From Nematopogon swammerdamellus (taxonomy: Eukaryota; Arthropoda; Insecta; Lepidoptera; Adelidae): a stretch of DNA of 64,000 nt. The stretch lies in contig OX336340.1 in NCBI GenBank assembly GCA_946902875.1, forward strand, positions 4,423,739 to 4,487,738, written 5' to 3'. Below the pieces are notes generated by a model. That model ran no database searches. It was not told the origin of the DNA and saw only the letters and a program-made list of their open reading frames with translations. Shown here piece after piece: positions 1-12,400 of this stretch. The position numbers and the translations under genes were made by a program. Each line of letters opens with the position of its first letter. Position 1 is the stretch's first letter.

Positions 1-200
1 ACATTCCCACATTCAAGTCTTTTGCTACTACCTACTTATATCTCACAACATACGACTCTTAAACATCCAAAGGTTGACTGAGAAAAATCCCTGTAAGGTA
101 TAAGTCCGCCTTTGCCCCTCATGTAAATTACGTATCGTTTGTTACTGTTAAATGTTTTGGAGCAACAAAGTATTATCTATCTATCTCAACTCTTTTGCTA
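1..200 (+). mobile_element. RTE-like LINE 3' tail
   Basis: The block CTACTACCTACTTATATC...AAGTCCGCCTTTGCCCCTCA, then GGAGCAACAAAGTATTATC and TATC repeats, recurs inverted at 28.97-29.19 kb and again at 466-580. The poly(ATCT) end is typical of RTE-type tails. Confidence 0.65.
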
Positions 201-240
201 CTACCTACTTACATTCCTACATTCCACTATATTAATCGAA

Positions 241-580
241 TCTCAAACATTTAGCCGAAGAGACGAAGACCGTTGGAGTAACCGTGTCCTACACTGGCGG
301 CCGGCCGTGGACAGGAAAACGGAGTGTGGGAAGACCACCCGCCAGGTGGGACGACGACATCAGTTACGTCGGCGGAAAGCAGTGGTTCCGTATCGCTGAA
401 GGCCGGGAGGACTGGAGGAAAATTGGATAGGCGTAGGTATGTCCAGCAGTGGACGCTTACACGCTGACTGACTGAAATATCTGTAAGGGATAAGTCCGCC
501 TTTGCACCATGTAAATTTTCTAATGTACTTATTAATGTTGATGTTTATTGGAGCAATAAAGCATTTTCTATCTATTTCTA
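241..580 (+). mobile_element. RTE-like LINE 3' end with C-terminal coding remnant
   Basis: Translation gives RRDEDRWSNRVLHWRPAVD, then RKTECGKTTRQ and, after frame changes, a QQWTR-type end. This is the C-terminus of RTE-type endonuclease/reverse transcriptase proteins. The same tail as at 1-200 follows (466-580). The copy is frameshifted. Confidence 0.65.
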
Positions 581-732
581 TCAGTGGTGCAGTCGGTCGA
601 CTGTCGGTCGTGATCATACATAAGCACACCTGGGCGCGGTCAGTACTTGGATGGGTGACCGCTCGACCATTGGAGGCTGACCTCGGTTCAGATTCCACGT
701 TAAACTGTAGGTCCCTTCCCTTCTTACCTTAG
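581..732 (+). repeat. SINE family B, 3'-truncated
   Basis: The head and 5S-like segment (GGGCGCGGTCAGTACTTGGA) are followed by GTAGGTCCCTTCCCTTCTTA. The copy ends there. Confidence 0.7.
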
Positions 733-1430
733 ATATGTATGATCGGTATGCAATATTAATGTACATATGTAGGTATTTACTTCAGTAAATTGTTTGTAGA
801 AAAGATTGTTTAAAATTTATTTTAAATGCATTCATTTATGCATGTTCATTTGGCATTGAATTAACTGAACGAAAACCTAAACTTAAATAAATGCTTGTTT
901 TTAATTAATTACTTTTTTCTTTTATTTGAATGCAAAGTATGTATATGTTCTACCAAAAAAATACTGCCCTCAATAACCATTAGTCCTTATTTATATCACC
1001 TGAACGTAGGCGTAGACCTTGAATGTAGAACAGGTGTATCGAATAAAACATTATTTAAATTATAAAGATAGCTGATTGAGAACAACCACCTTCCGTATAT
1101 AGACATGTTTAGTCAAGTCCTTAGTTCCAGCACGTTCTTGCTTATTTTATTAGGGTTTCGTAATGGGACTCTCCTACGGCGTATACATGTCCTAAATATA
1201 CAGGACTGTATCTTTTGAAGCGTTAACATAGCCGGTTGAAAATTTCACGAAATATGAGTTATTATTATAGCTGATATCCTAACAAATAATAAAAAGAAAA
1301 AAAATTAAGGGGGCTATACAAGAAACCTGTTTTATTTTTTTCAACGTTTTTTTTTTCCTTTTGATCTGTCGCAAAAATGTTAATATATATAAGCGCCAAA
1401 CTTGGTGCGATTACAGTGCAAACTTTTGTA
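733..1430. other. AT-rich, no gene recognised
   Basis: Only a short family D-like phrase near 1150-1330 is visible (TTAGGGTTTCGTAATGGGAC ... GCTGATATCCTAACAAATAA). Confidence 0.5.
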
Positions 1431-1431
1431 C

Positions 1432-1695
1432 CGTGTGGGGTCGGTACTTTAAAAGAATAGCCCCACTGCATCACTCCCCGTGTATGTCCACAGGTTGGTA
1501 CCACCGCACTGAATGAAAGGTCAGTCGAAACGGCTTTGTAAATAGTTTGTGTTTTCCGCCCAGTTCAGTGTAGCCGGCACGACCGAAGGTAGCACTGGCG
1601 TGGCACCAAGTTCACCCGGTGTTATGGGCTGACCGGCTGACATCACGGATGTTGTAGGTGATGTAGCCAACTGTGTCAGTTTCCATAAAAATAAA
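1432..1695 (+). mobile_element. C/B chimeric repeat (variant junction)
   Basis: The family C end (CCGTGTGGGGTCGGTACTTT ... CCCCGTGTATGTC) runs directly into family B at AGGTTGGTACCACCGCACTG. The junction differs from the other four chimeras. Confidence 0.65.
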
Positions 1696-2129
1696 AAATA
1701 AACTCTAAATTAAAACAAATAATAAAAATCGGCCAAAATGTTAGTTGGGTCGCGCTACGGATCCCGAACTGAATGAAATAAAATGCAATTTTTTATTTAT
1801 TTTTTTAACAATTTTGATTACGCAGATGACCATATAGATATATAAATCATGTTATTAACGTACCTATAGAAAATCTATCTGTAAGAATTTATTTAATCAA
1901 GTAATTAAGTAATCATAATTTTTTATTTAAATACCTAAAACAAATATATTGTATGGTGCTACGGAAGCCTCGGTGCATGAGTTCAACTCGTATCATAGGT
2001 CAGCCCATTTTGTTTTTCTTATTTATAGGTGTCTGATGTGGTCGGTTACACCAGTGATATAGGTATTCAGATTCAGATTTTACTTGACCATAAAAAAACA
2101 AACAACATCAACAATATTCAATCCTTATC

Positions 2130-2350
2130 CTTACCTATAATAAAATCCAACGTCTGCTTTCTGTCTGTCTGAGTGTCTGTCTGTCCGCTTATAACTCGAG
2201 AACCACTGAACCGATTTTAATAAAACAAAATTCTACGGATAGCTTGATTCTTCCCATCAACTATAGGCTCCTTACTATCACGCTAAATAGCTTATGAGGT
2301 TAGCAGTGAAGTGAAATATGAGAGCGGGCGGAGCCGCGGGCACTGCTTGT
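2130..2350 (+). mobile_element. Decayed Helitron fragment
   Basis: The text TATAATAAAATCCAACGTCT is followed by a CTGT-rich run. A 'cell autonomous'-style lepidopteran block (AACCACTGAACCGATTTT) and GGCGGAGCCGCGGGCACTG follow. The order matches other Helitron-like copies in the window, but the terminal CTAG is lost. Confidence 0.45.
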
Positions 2351-2529
2351 GAGACATAAAATGCATATTCAGTACGGTTTTCGTTATCATTTTTTTTTGT
2401 CCCGTTCAGCGCAATGCAATAAGAAAGAACCGGACAAGAAACCTTATAGAGTTTTTTTTAATATAACTTACATACTGAGTTTTGCTTAAGATACTCTTAA
2501 ATATTATATTAATACATACATACATATAC

Positions 2530-2853
2530 ATATCACACACGCTGAATCCCGACCATCGGGGTAAGCAGAGCAATCGGTGTTGTGCTGCAAGAACTCTGGT
2601 AAATTACAGCACAACACCGACCACCACGTTTCGCAAAGTGTTCGAACAAGATGCAATCGATCAAGCAGCAAGTGAGGCACGAAGACCCACCTGCTGCATG
2701 ACTCGGTGTAAGTACCGTGCCAAGGTGAGAGGTGGTGAGCCTGTCGCCCTTTAGCACGGCATCATGTCCTTATCCCTTAGTCGCCTTTTACGACATGCAT
2801 GGGTAGAGATGCAGTGGGGCTATTCTTTTTAAGTACCGGCCCCACACGGTATA
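2530..2853 (+). repeat. Family C repeat, full-length
   Basis: The 320-bp unit begins CACACGCTGAATCCCGACC. It contains TCGGTGTTGTGCTGCAAG and ends GTACCGGCCCCACACGGTA. It carries no obvious tRNA-like boxes. Confidence 0.75.
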
Positions 2854-3057
2854 TTAATACTATACGATTAATTAATTATTATCGTCATACTATACCTAAG
2901 CAAAAAATTTCAAACAATGAGTCAATGTTTTATTCATAATACAATTTATAAAAAACAAAGAACCTAAGGGTTCAAGTCGAGTCATCAATAAAAGGTTGAG
3001 TTTATACGTATAAACAATTCATTTGAATCATCCAAGCAGGAATACACACACGTATAT

Positions 3058-3295
3058 CACTCACGGGCGACAGGCTAGACACCTCTCACCTTGATACGGT
3101 CACTCCACTGAGTCAAGCAGCAAGTGCGTCTTCGGGCTTCACTTGAAAGCTGCTTGATAGTTTTATCTTGTACGAAACTTTTGCGTGACGTGGCGGTCGG
3201 TGTTATGCTGCAATTTACCAGAGTACTTGCAGCACAACACCGATTACTCTGCTCACCACCAATTGTCGGGATACAGCGTGTGATATGTATGTATG
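3058..3295 (-). repeat. Family C repeat, partial
   Basis: The minus strand runs from CACACGCTGTATCCCGACAA to the AGGTGAGAGGTGTCTAGCC region. It lies in elongase intron 6. Confidence 0.7.
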
Positions 3296-3359
3296 TCTGC
3301 AAGTAGGTATCACTCACACCTTAGTGATACTCGTATAACATCAAAGTACAGACACTTAC

Positions 3360-3496
3360 CATCTGCAGAGCGGTCAGGTACTTCTTCCACCAGAGGTATT
3401 TCCTGACGGAGGGACCGAGCGCCGCCAGCATGTAGTACGAATACATGACGATGTGCACGAAAGTGTTCAGCATGCCGAAGAATGTGCTATGACCAC
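3360..3496 (-). CDS. Elovl: Elongase coding exon 6 (HxxMYxYY motif)
   Basis: This exon has 137 nt, enters in phase 1 (G/GT = Gly) and leaves in phase 0. The acceptor is TCTCTGCAG and the donor ATG/GTAAGT. It encodes [20 protein letters not shown], then YYMLAALGP and a [14 protein letters not shown] end. The next exon, with the rest of TxxQxxQ, a helix and the ER-retention tail, is not found at lower coordinates. Confidence 0.93.
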
Positions 3497-6400
3497 CTGC
3501 AGAGAAAGAACAGAGGTGTGAAGAACGTGCTATCCAGGGGCGCCGACTTTTAGAAATCCTCGTGGGTGCTCATGCAATTTTTTTTTATTGAACAATCATC
3601 ATCATCATCAACGTGTTGCCGTCCACTGCTGGACATATGCTTCTCCAATTTTTCACTAATTCTCCCGGCACCCGGCAGCATGGATTCGCAAAACGTTCGC
3701 ACAATGTTTTGCATTTGCCGCATTTACAGATTTGCACGATGTACCTACGCATGTAGTGTCCCTATATTCTATTGAATGGTATGGAATAATATAGGAGTAC
3801 TATAGTAACGTTCGCTATTCGTCGCGCCACTAGTGCGAATGTGTAAATGTGGCCGCTCAAAGGCTTGTAAGTAAATAAGGCACTTTTATCGTAGCTCAAA
3901 TCCTATTACTGATCAGTTTTTATATCTATCGTCGTGGGTGCTCCGCACCCACTGCTCACACCTCGTGGGTGCTGGAGGCCCTGAGCACCCACGTAGTCGG
4001 CGCCTATGGCTATGACCACCTGCAACTGTTACATTCTGTCACTTCTCATGATTGTTTTAGGTTCTATAATATACTGATATTATCACAACGCTACAACATC
4101 GGCGGCCTGAGCTGTGAGCAAAAAGTCACGGGAAGCGAGGCCGCGGGCAAAAGCTAGTACATATGTTATCAATGTCATTTCGGTCATCCTACTAATATTA
4201 TAAACGCGAAAGTTTTTGAGAATGTATGGATGTATGGATCTTTGTTCCTCTTTCACGCAAAAACTACTGAACGGATTTTGATGACACTTTACAGTACTAT
4301 AGCTTATACATCATATAACATATAGGCTATAATTTATAGACATTGCGAAAATTGGCCCAAATTTATCAATAAATATTCAAAAGCGTATTTTCTCCCAAGA
4401 AAAACAAAAGCCTATCAACGTCACATAAAAACTTCAATTTCGAATTATGTTCTTTATAGGTTTCCGTATCCCGTACGGAAGCCTATTACTAAGCCTACGC
4501 CGTCTGTCTATCTGTCTGTCCGTCCGTCTGTCTGTCCGTCCGTCCGTCCGTCTATCTGTCCGAGGGCCGTATCTCTAGAACCGTAATAGGTAGCCCATTG
4601 AAATTTCCACAGAATATGTGTTATTATGGCGGATATAACAAATAATAAAAAATTTTAAAAGTAAAAAATTCAGGGGGGTTCCCATACAAGAAACGTGTTT
4701 TTTTTAAATGTTTTTTTTTAATCCACGCGGACGAATTCGCGGGCAAAAGCTAGTCATCAATAATACTAACCGGGTGAGAACTTGACGCCGAACCACACAG
4801 ACATAGGCATCACTCCGTGGTGGATGACATGCAGCTTGGAGACGTGGTCGAACTTCTTACGCATCACGAAGAATATCTGCAACAACGTGAATATATCGTC
4901 AGACGCCAGTACTCTTTTCTATTCTGTGTCGTCAGCCTAAGATTCACAGCGTAGAACAAAAAATGGAAGCAAAAAATTTTGTAGTACCACTAGATGGCGT
5001 TACAATTTTTTTCAATTCTATCGCAGTGCTGTTATAGATTTAGAGTCATTATTTTCAATGATTTTGATATTGAAAAATTGTGATTTTCAAGTTAAAACAT
5101 AAAATAAAATAATTTTTAAATGATACCAATGGTAATTCCATTAAGAATTATTGTTAAATTCAAGTTTTTAATAAATTTAAAGCATCGGTGCAGTAGCTCA
5201 GTAGTGGTGCGGTCGGTCGACTGTTGTTAAGACGAGGCGGAAGTTGACTTTCTCCATACAAAATCGTCTTACGGCATTTATGTTTTTTGCCCCCTAAACC
5301 TTACCAGATTTTTACAATTCTTTTTTTTTGTTGTAATAAGGACAGTCGAATCTACGTTCCTGTTTTTTTAATATCTACAGTGATGAATCGATAAAGCTTA
5401 ATGAAATTCACGACATAAAAAATAAAAAACAAAAAAATTTCGTTTGAATTATAAATTTTTAGCTCCGGTATTGTAGTTATTTTTCATCTAAACAAAAAAA
5501 TTACAGGAACGTAAATTGGATGACAAGAAAAACAAATTAGTAAAAATCGGATAAGGTTTAGGGGACTAGAAAACATAAATGCCGAAAGACGATTTTGTAT
5601 AGAGAAAGTGTCAGTACTTGGATGGGTGTCCGCTTGACCGTTGGAGGCGAAACGTGGTTCGGATTCTACGTAAAACTGTAGGTCCCTTCCGTTCTCACTT
5701 TACTAGGTGGTAGGGTTTAACCCGCCCGGGTTGATACCACCGCTCTGTATGAAACGTCGGCCGAAACGACGAGTTCGTGTTTTCTGTCCAGTTCGGTGCA
5801 GCCGACATGAAATGAAGGGAAGCACTGACACCTTATTCACCCGGTTTTATGGGCTGATATCACGTATGTTGTAGGTGATGTAGCCAACCGTGTCAGTTTC
5901 CTTAAAAAAGTGCATTGGGTGCTTTCAAAAAACAGCATTGGGTCAGCGAAAGTGTCAGCACTGTGTGCTAAACATCTCACGCGTCCAATGAAGACACAGC
6001 AAAAATATTTAAATTTTAAGTTAGAGTTTAGTTTTAGTTGTACCTATGTATATACTCGTATTTAAAGGCACATTTAGAATCAGCTTGGACGACGACATCA
6101 AGTACGTCGGCGGAAAGCAGTGGCCGAGTACCGCTGAAGGTAGTAAGAGCTGGAGGAAAATTTGAGAGGCGTATATCCAGCAGTGGACGCATACACGCCG
6201 ACTGACTTAGAATCATAGTGAAAAGTGAATGAATGATTACCGTATCGAAGAATTCCGTGAATTTCGAGAAGTAGTACCACCAGCAGCCTGCCGCCATCTG
6301 AAACAAATACACACATTGAAATTAATTTTAAAATGGAAATAATGAAAGAAAATATAAAAAACTTCTAGAAAAAAATTTTACGATTGTTTTTTCGTATAGG

Positions 6401-9400
6401 TCCTAAAAGTATCACTAAGATATTTGAAAATTGTTTAAATCAATCTATAGGTAATATATGTATAAAAAAAAGTATGCTGACTCAGGCAGGCAGGACACAG
6501 AACAATTAATTTTTTTTTAAACTTGCAAAACTGTTTTCATTTATTTATTTATTTACTCAGTCCGCTCTCTTTTACGGGTATATCGCAATCTCCGTGCATC
6601 ACAGAACATCCATGGGCAATATGGGCATCGTGAGAAACCTACTCGTAAGTGTTACGATGCCACACGTCGCGCTGTTAATAAAAATAAAAAACTAATTCAA
6701 CCGACTTTACATAACATAAGTACCTAAAATTAAGTCCTAATTTTTTTTAGTATTTTTTTCGTTTTAGCCCTAAATGCATCATTAAAATAAGCATTATGCA
6801 GATGGTATTCCTAAAATAGGCATATAAAAACAAATCTGATCTTGAAACCTAATTTTAAATATTTACACGTTATTGAATATTACCTCGAAATTACTGGTTT
6901 AATTTGCTAAACCAAACCGGTCAAGAATGTAAGAATGTTGATCACAAGCGATACGTGAGGCAAAAAACTGAAATAGAACATGATTTTTGTGAACACCTGG
7001 TGTAGTGTATGTATGGCTACACAAAAATGGGATTAAATGTAATTGGTCAGTTTTTACAATCAAACCAAGTTCGACGTTGGATTATTGTATTAGAGTTTTT
7101 AAGATAGAGCAAAAAGAAAAGCTTAAAACATTCACAGATCTCGTGCATTACACGAACTTCGAGGTACATTGAAAATGAACTCAACAAAATACAAAATAAA
7201 TATTACATTTTATAATTTTTTTATTGTTTTTCAAAAACACAAGCACGCTTAAAAATTGTAAACTAAATTTTTGACAGAAAAAGAGATAAGCTTGACACTA
7301 TGTCTAACTATAAAGTACTTAACCAATTATTAAATATCAAATATAAAAATATAATATAGGTTACGTTAGAAGATGCGTCGCTAAAAATGTTAAAAAACAC
7401 TTTTCATCCCGTGAATTTCTTTACTTCTTGTATTTTTTATTATTTGTTAGTATATTCGCAATAATAAATTAATAAATAACACATAGTCTGTGAAAATTTT
7501 AACAGACCTACGCTACGGTTCGAAAAATATCCCTTTAAAGGTAGGTAGGACAAATGGACGGACAGGCGGACAGACAGACGGACGGACAGACGGCGTAGGC
7601 TTAGTAATAATAATTTGTTTTTTTTATGTAATCCGGTATGGCTGGGTGAGTCAGAGGGGCCAAAGCGCATGCTTCGACTAGCCAATATCACATCCGCGAA
7701 GGTAGGTGCCATACCGGAGACTTCCCTGGATTGCTGGCTATACTGGACTAGAGGAGAACACAGCCGAGGCTCCTATGCGGCCATCTTACATCCAGTACGG
7801 TGATACCAACCCAGTCGGCTACAATTTGAGCCTACCACCTAGTAAGGGGCAAGGGAAGGGACCTACAGTTTTACACCGGTTCCGAACGGTGAAGCAGCAG
7901 GTGTAGGTATGCACGTAAATTTTTTCGTCGGAAAAAACTCATTGGTACGCGCCGACCGGATTCGAACCTCGGACCTCTCGCATGAGAAGCCGATGCCCAA
8001 ACCACTCGGCCACCCGCCGCTTAAAGTAGTAATAGGGTCTCGTAAGGATACGGAACCCTAAAAAATAAGTTACATATAAAACGAACGTGAACCTTGCTTG
8101 TATTCTGATCGTATATCTAAAAATATCTAGCTAGTACGTATTATATTCTTAATTTATGCAAAAAATTTGTTTTTAACAGTAAACAATTTTATTGTTTTCC
8201 CATGCTCTGAGATACATATTTTTTTTTAATTTTTTTTTTATCGAACTTTACACGGTTGGCTACATCACCTACAACGTCCGTGATTCCAGCCCATAACACC
8301 GGGTGAACTAGGTGCCATGTCAGTGCTTATTATTCATTTACTAACTGTACCCGCGGTTCGCTCGCGTGAAAGTAATTTAATAGTAAATCTGAATGTTGCT
8401 CAAATACGAAGAATAAGTTATTGCTCGAGTAAGAAGTTACCAAGGACGAGGCCGAAGGCCGAGCTCCATTCACGTAAATGATGTATTATATCAGATATAA
8501 CTAATTATTATTGATGGAAACATGTAAATCGCATAAATTAGCCAACTGATACCCAATATCGATTACTTTCGAAAATACTACTCGGTCCCCATAAGAGATG
8601 GCGGAATTTTATATACACAAAATGTTAATGATCACATACTACTTAGCACAGCCATCCAGCATGTGTATGCTGGATTTCTATATATAAAAGATGCCGTAAT
8701 GTTACACAAATGTCAAAATTTGGCGTGAAATTTGGTACCCAAACATCACCGATCATATTGGTAAAAATCCCATGTAAATCGGTTGAGTAATTTTTGGGTA
8801 CCTAAAATGCAATAATATGTTTATGTTTATGTTTATGTTTGTTTATTTCGTCATAAAAAACACACTGTTCGCAATTATATTTGTTTCACAGGGATTAGTA
8901 TGCTATGTCAGTTATTATTCGTGTTCATACAAGTACATAGTGTAAATGTTGTCAATTTACATGATTGTAATAATAAATTTTAACATTAATTCTGGCATCT
9001 TAATTAAGATATTCGTTTAAATCATAGATACATTTATCCAACAGCATTTGCCTCACTTGGGACTGGAACTTTCTGTCACTACTTTCGTCTTTTATTTGTA
9101 TTGGAAGTTTCTCATAAAATTTTGGACCGATAATGTTCGGGTCCCTCTCAGCTAAGGTGAGCCGATGTGTCACTGACTTTAATTTGTCTCCATTCCTTGT
9201 ATTGTAACTGTGATTCACATTATTTTGTTCGAATTTGTGGATATTTTCACGAACATAGCATATAACTTCGTATATATACAAGGAAGGTACAGTCAGGATT
9301 CCTAGAGATCCAAATAGCAGTCGGCAAGAGGCACGGTAGGGGGCTCCTCCTAGGATACGTATTGCTCTCTTTTGCATTCGAAGGACTCGAACAGCATCGG

Positions 9401-12400
9401 TCGACCCTCCCCACAGAATAACTCCATATGAGAGTAGCGAGTGTGCATATGCATAGTAACACTGTTTGAGCGTTGTAAGGGATACAAGTTGTTTTAGTTT
9501 TTTTAGTGCATACACAGCTGATGACATTTTATCACACACATTTTCTACATGTTGTTTCCAGTTGAGTGTAGGGTCTATGTGGAAACCTAAGGACTTAATA
9601 TGTGAGACAGTTTCTACTCTGCTCGAGATCTGTATTGGCACACAATAAACCTTGTGTATGTCAGAATCCCATAGAAAAATTACAATTACGAATAATGTTA
9701 CGATTTTACTAACTCAGTGATATTATTATGTCTAAAAATAAATATTATTAATTATTACGCGCACATTTGATAAAATATTTTCCTTATGTGTATTCCAATG
9801 AATATTCAGGGAGCGTCAAAATACAATTGTTTTTTATTTGTGATATTTTACTAAAGTTTTGAAAATTACCATAGAATGCATATAATTTTTAATGGTATTA
9901 TGTGGGTATTATTCACCTACGTATTATAATAATAATAAATGTATTACGTATTACATTTTGTCAAGTTGTGTGGTCTTAGAAGTGTTAAGCCTCTTCCACT
10001 CATAGTGACGTCATGCGCTCAGCGGAAATGGGAGCGGGGGGACAGGGGCGCCGCGCCGCCCCCCGTTTCCTCTTTAGGCAGTCTCCTCTTTTGTAGAGCG
10101 GAATGGAATCGCCACAAGGCGCTTACGATAAAACAAAGCGAATGCGAATAGCGCGCAAATAGTTTTTATTTTAATAAGGTATGAAAATTTTGAACTTAGT
10201 GAATTTTGCTCTCGGGCCCAAAATTTGAAGAAGAGCAAATATTCTACGCTGTGTTGCTCCTTTGAGTTTTTAGCCTTCGCCGTGGAAACCCTTGGCGTGT
10301 GGTCGCCCGACGCAAAATGCTTTTCTGATCAGCTCGGAAAGTTGTTAATAGAAAAGTCGGGCGACCGCCGCGCCAAATCTTTTTTTCTCCAGCGAATAGG
10401 GCTGGAGATTCAAAGGGGCAACGCGGCTAGTGTTGGGGAGTCGGCGGAGATGGATGAAATTTTTTTTATTTTTAGTTTTAGTTAATTTTAGTTTTAGTTT
10501 TTTTTTTCATTGTTATTGTGATTTTCTAATAAGTCAATTTGTACATTGTAAAATTTTTCATTGAGATATAATATGCATATTCATTACTTAATCGTGCTTC
10601 ACTAAAGAATATAAGTATTTAGAGAAAAATTATAAAAAATATTACATTAATTCTTTATATTTTCACAATAGAAAAAATAGAGAAATGTTTGGATTTTTTT
10701 TTCTATCGAGCGAAAAAAACTTGCTGTTTCAAAGTCGAGGTTCACTAAAGATAATTAATAAAGTATATTGAAAAGCTAGAACATTCCCTATACTTATCGT
10801 TAACTTTTCATATGTCTGCATCAATCCTACGGTACAGATAACTCGAGTGGTAGAGGCTCGTTACTCTAGTATACCTAATACGTAATATGCTAAACTTGTG
10901 TGTTGACATTGAATAAAATGTGAATTTTTATGACTATTTAAACTTAGGAAGCAGGAAATGCTCTTCGCATCGCGTCGTCGGGCAGCGTGTCTTCATTATC
11001 ATGTCAAACAATATTATATGCCTAACGTAAATACTACATTTTGTCAGCCTCGGTAGCTCAGTGGAGCGGTCGGTCGACTGACTGTCGTGATCATAAGTAC
11101 ACATATATCTTATAGGGACCGAGTAGTATGGTCGAAAGTAATCGATATTGGGTATCTGTTAGCTTTTATGCGATTTAAATGTTACCACCAATAATAATTA
11201 TATGCATGATACATCATTTATGTGAATGGAGCTCGGCCTTCGGCCTCTTCCTTGGTGACTTCTTACTCGTATTTGACCAACATTCAGATTTACTAGCCTC
11301 GGTAGCTGAGTGGTGCAGTCGGTCGACTGTTAATAAACAACCTTTAGCGCGGTCAGTAGTTGGATGGGTGACCGCTCGACCGTTTGAGGCTGACCGTGGT
11401 TCGGATTCCACGTAAAACTATAGGTCCCTTCCCTTCTTAACTTACTAGGTGGTGGGGCTTAACACGCCCGGGTTGGTACCACCGCACTTAATGAAAGGTC
11501 GGTTGAAACGGCTATGTAGATAGTTCGTGTTTTCCGTACAGTTCAGTGTAGCCGGCACGACCGAAGGGAAGCACTGACATGGCACCTAGTTTACCAAGGT
11601 GTTATGGGCTGACATCACGGATGTAGTGGGTGATATAGCCAACGGTGACACTTTCCATAAAAAAAAATTAAAAAACCACACGCTGTATACAATAGGAGTA
11701 AGCAGAGTAATCGGCGTAGATCTGCAAGAACTCTGGTAACTTACAGCACAACACTGCCCTGCTAAGAAGAAAAAGCATAAGTGACATTTTTGTCGAAATT
11801 AAGTTACATATATGGAATCAGTGGGAAAAATGTGATTTTTCTGTCTAGGAAACGTTGAAATATTCCAGTTAGTTTAGATTTTGAGAGAGCATAAGTACAC
11901 CCAATTTTTAACAAATTCGTCGTCATAAGAAGAAAGAAAAACACAAATTCATGTTCCTAAACAGAAAACTAATAAGTGCGCATATATGTGTATTTGAAAA
12001 ATGTCATATTCCTTCAATGCGTTATTGAAACTTAGAAGAAAAAGCATAACTCGCAATATTAACGAAAAAAGACATAAATTTGTGTCAATTGTGTCTTTTT
12101 ACTTTAGCAAGTGAATGAGACTCTTGGTACTAAAAAGCTGTAATTTGGCATAGTTATACATATTAATCACGCCGAAAACGTTGTGCAATAAAATTTTGAA
12201 AAAAAAAATTTTTGGGTATCTCCCATACACGTAAAGCGGGGATGATTTTTTTATTTTTTTTTTCTTATATCGTGTGTCGTCATTGAATAGGTTTGAAAAA
12301 AAAATTGGAGGTTAAGGAAGAACATTAATTGTCGATTCCGAGATCCGTTTTCATAGCAACGGTTCAAATGGCTAACAAAAGAAAACTTAAAGTGCGCGAA

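Noticed and set aside
1265..1504. 79-codon minus-strand frame
   Set aside because: It overlaps the family C/B chimera and an AT-rich tract and resembles no protein.
1..3300. Missing last exon of the elongase
   Set aside because: Looked for the expected end (Gln-rich TxxQxxQ continuation, an aromatic helix and a lysine-rich tail) on the minus strand. Only LINE, SINE, Helitron and AT-rich sequence is seen, so the exon is probably beyond the left edge.
7950..8022. tRNA gene on the minus strand (box A and box B present)
   Set aside because: The head is shared by four ~400-bp dispersed copies with poly(A) ends, so it is a SINE promoter, not a functional tRNA.
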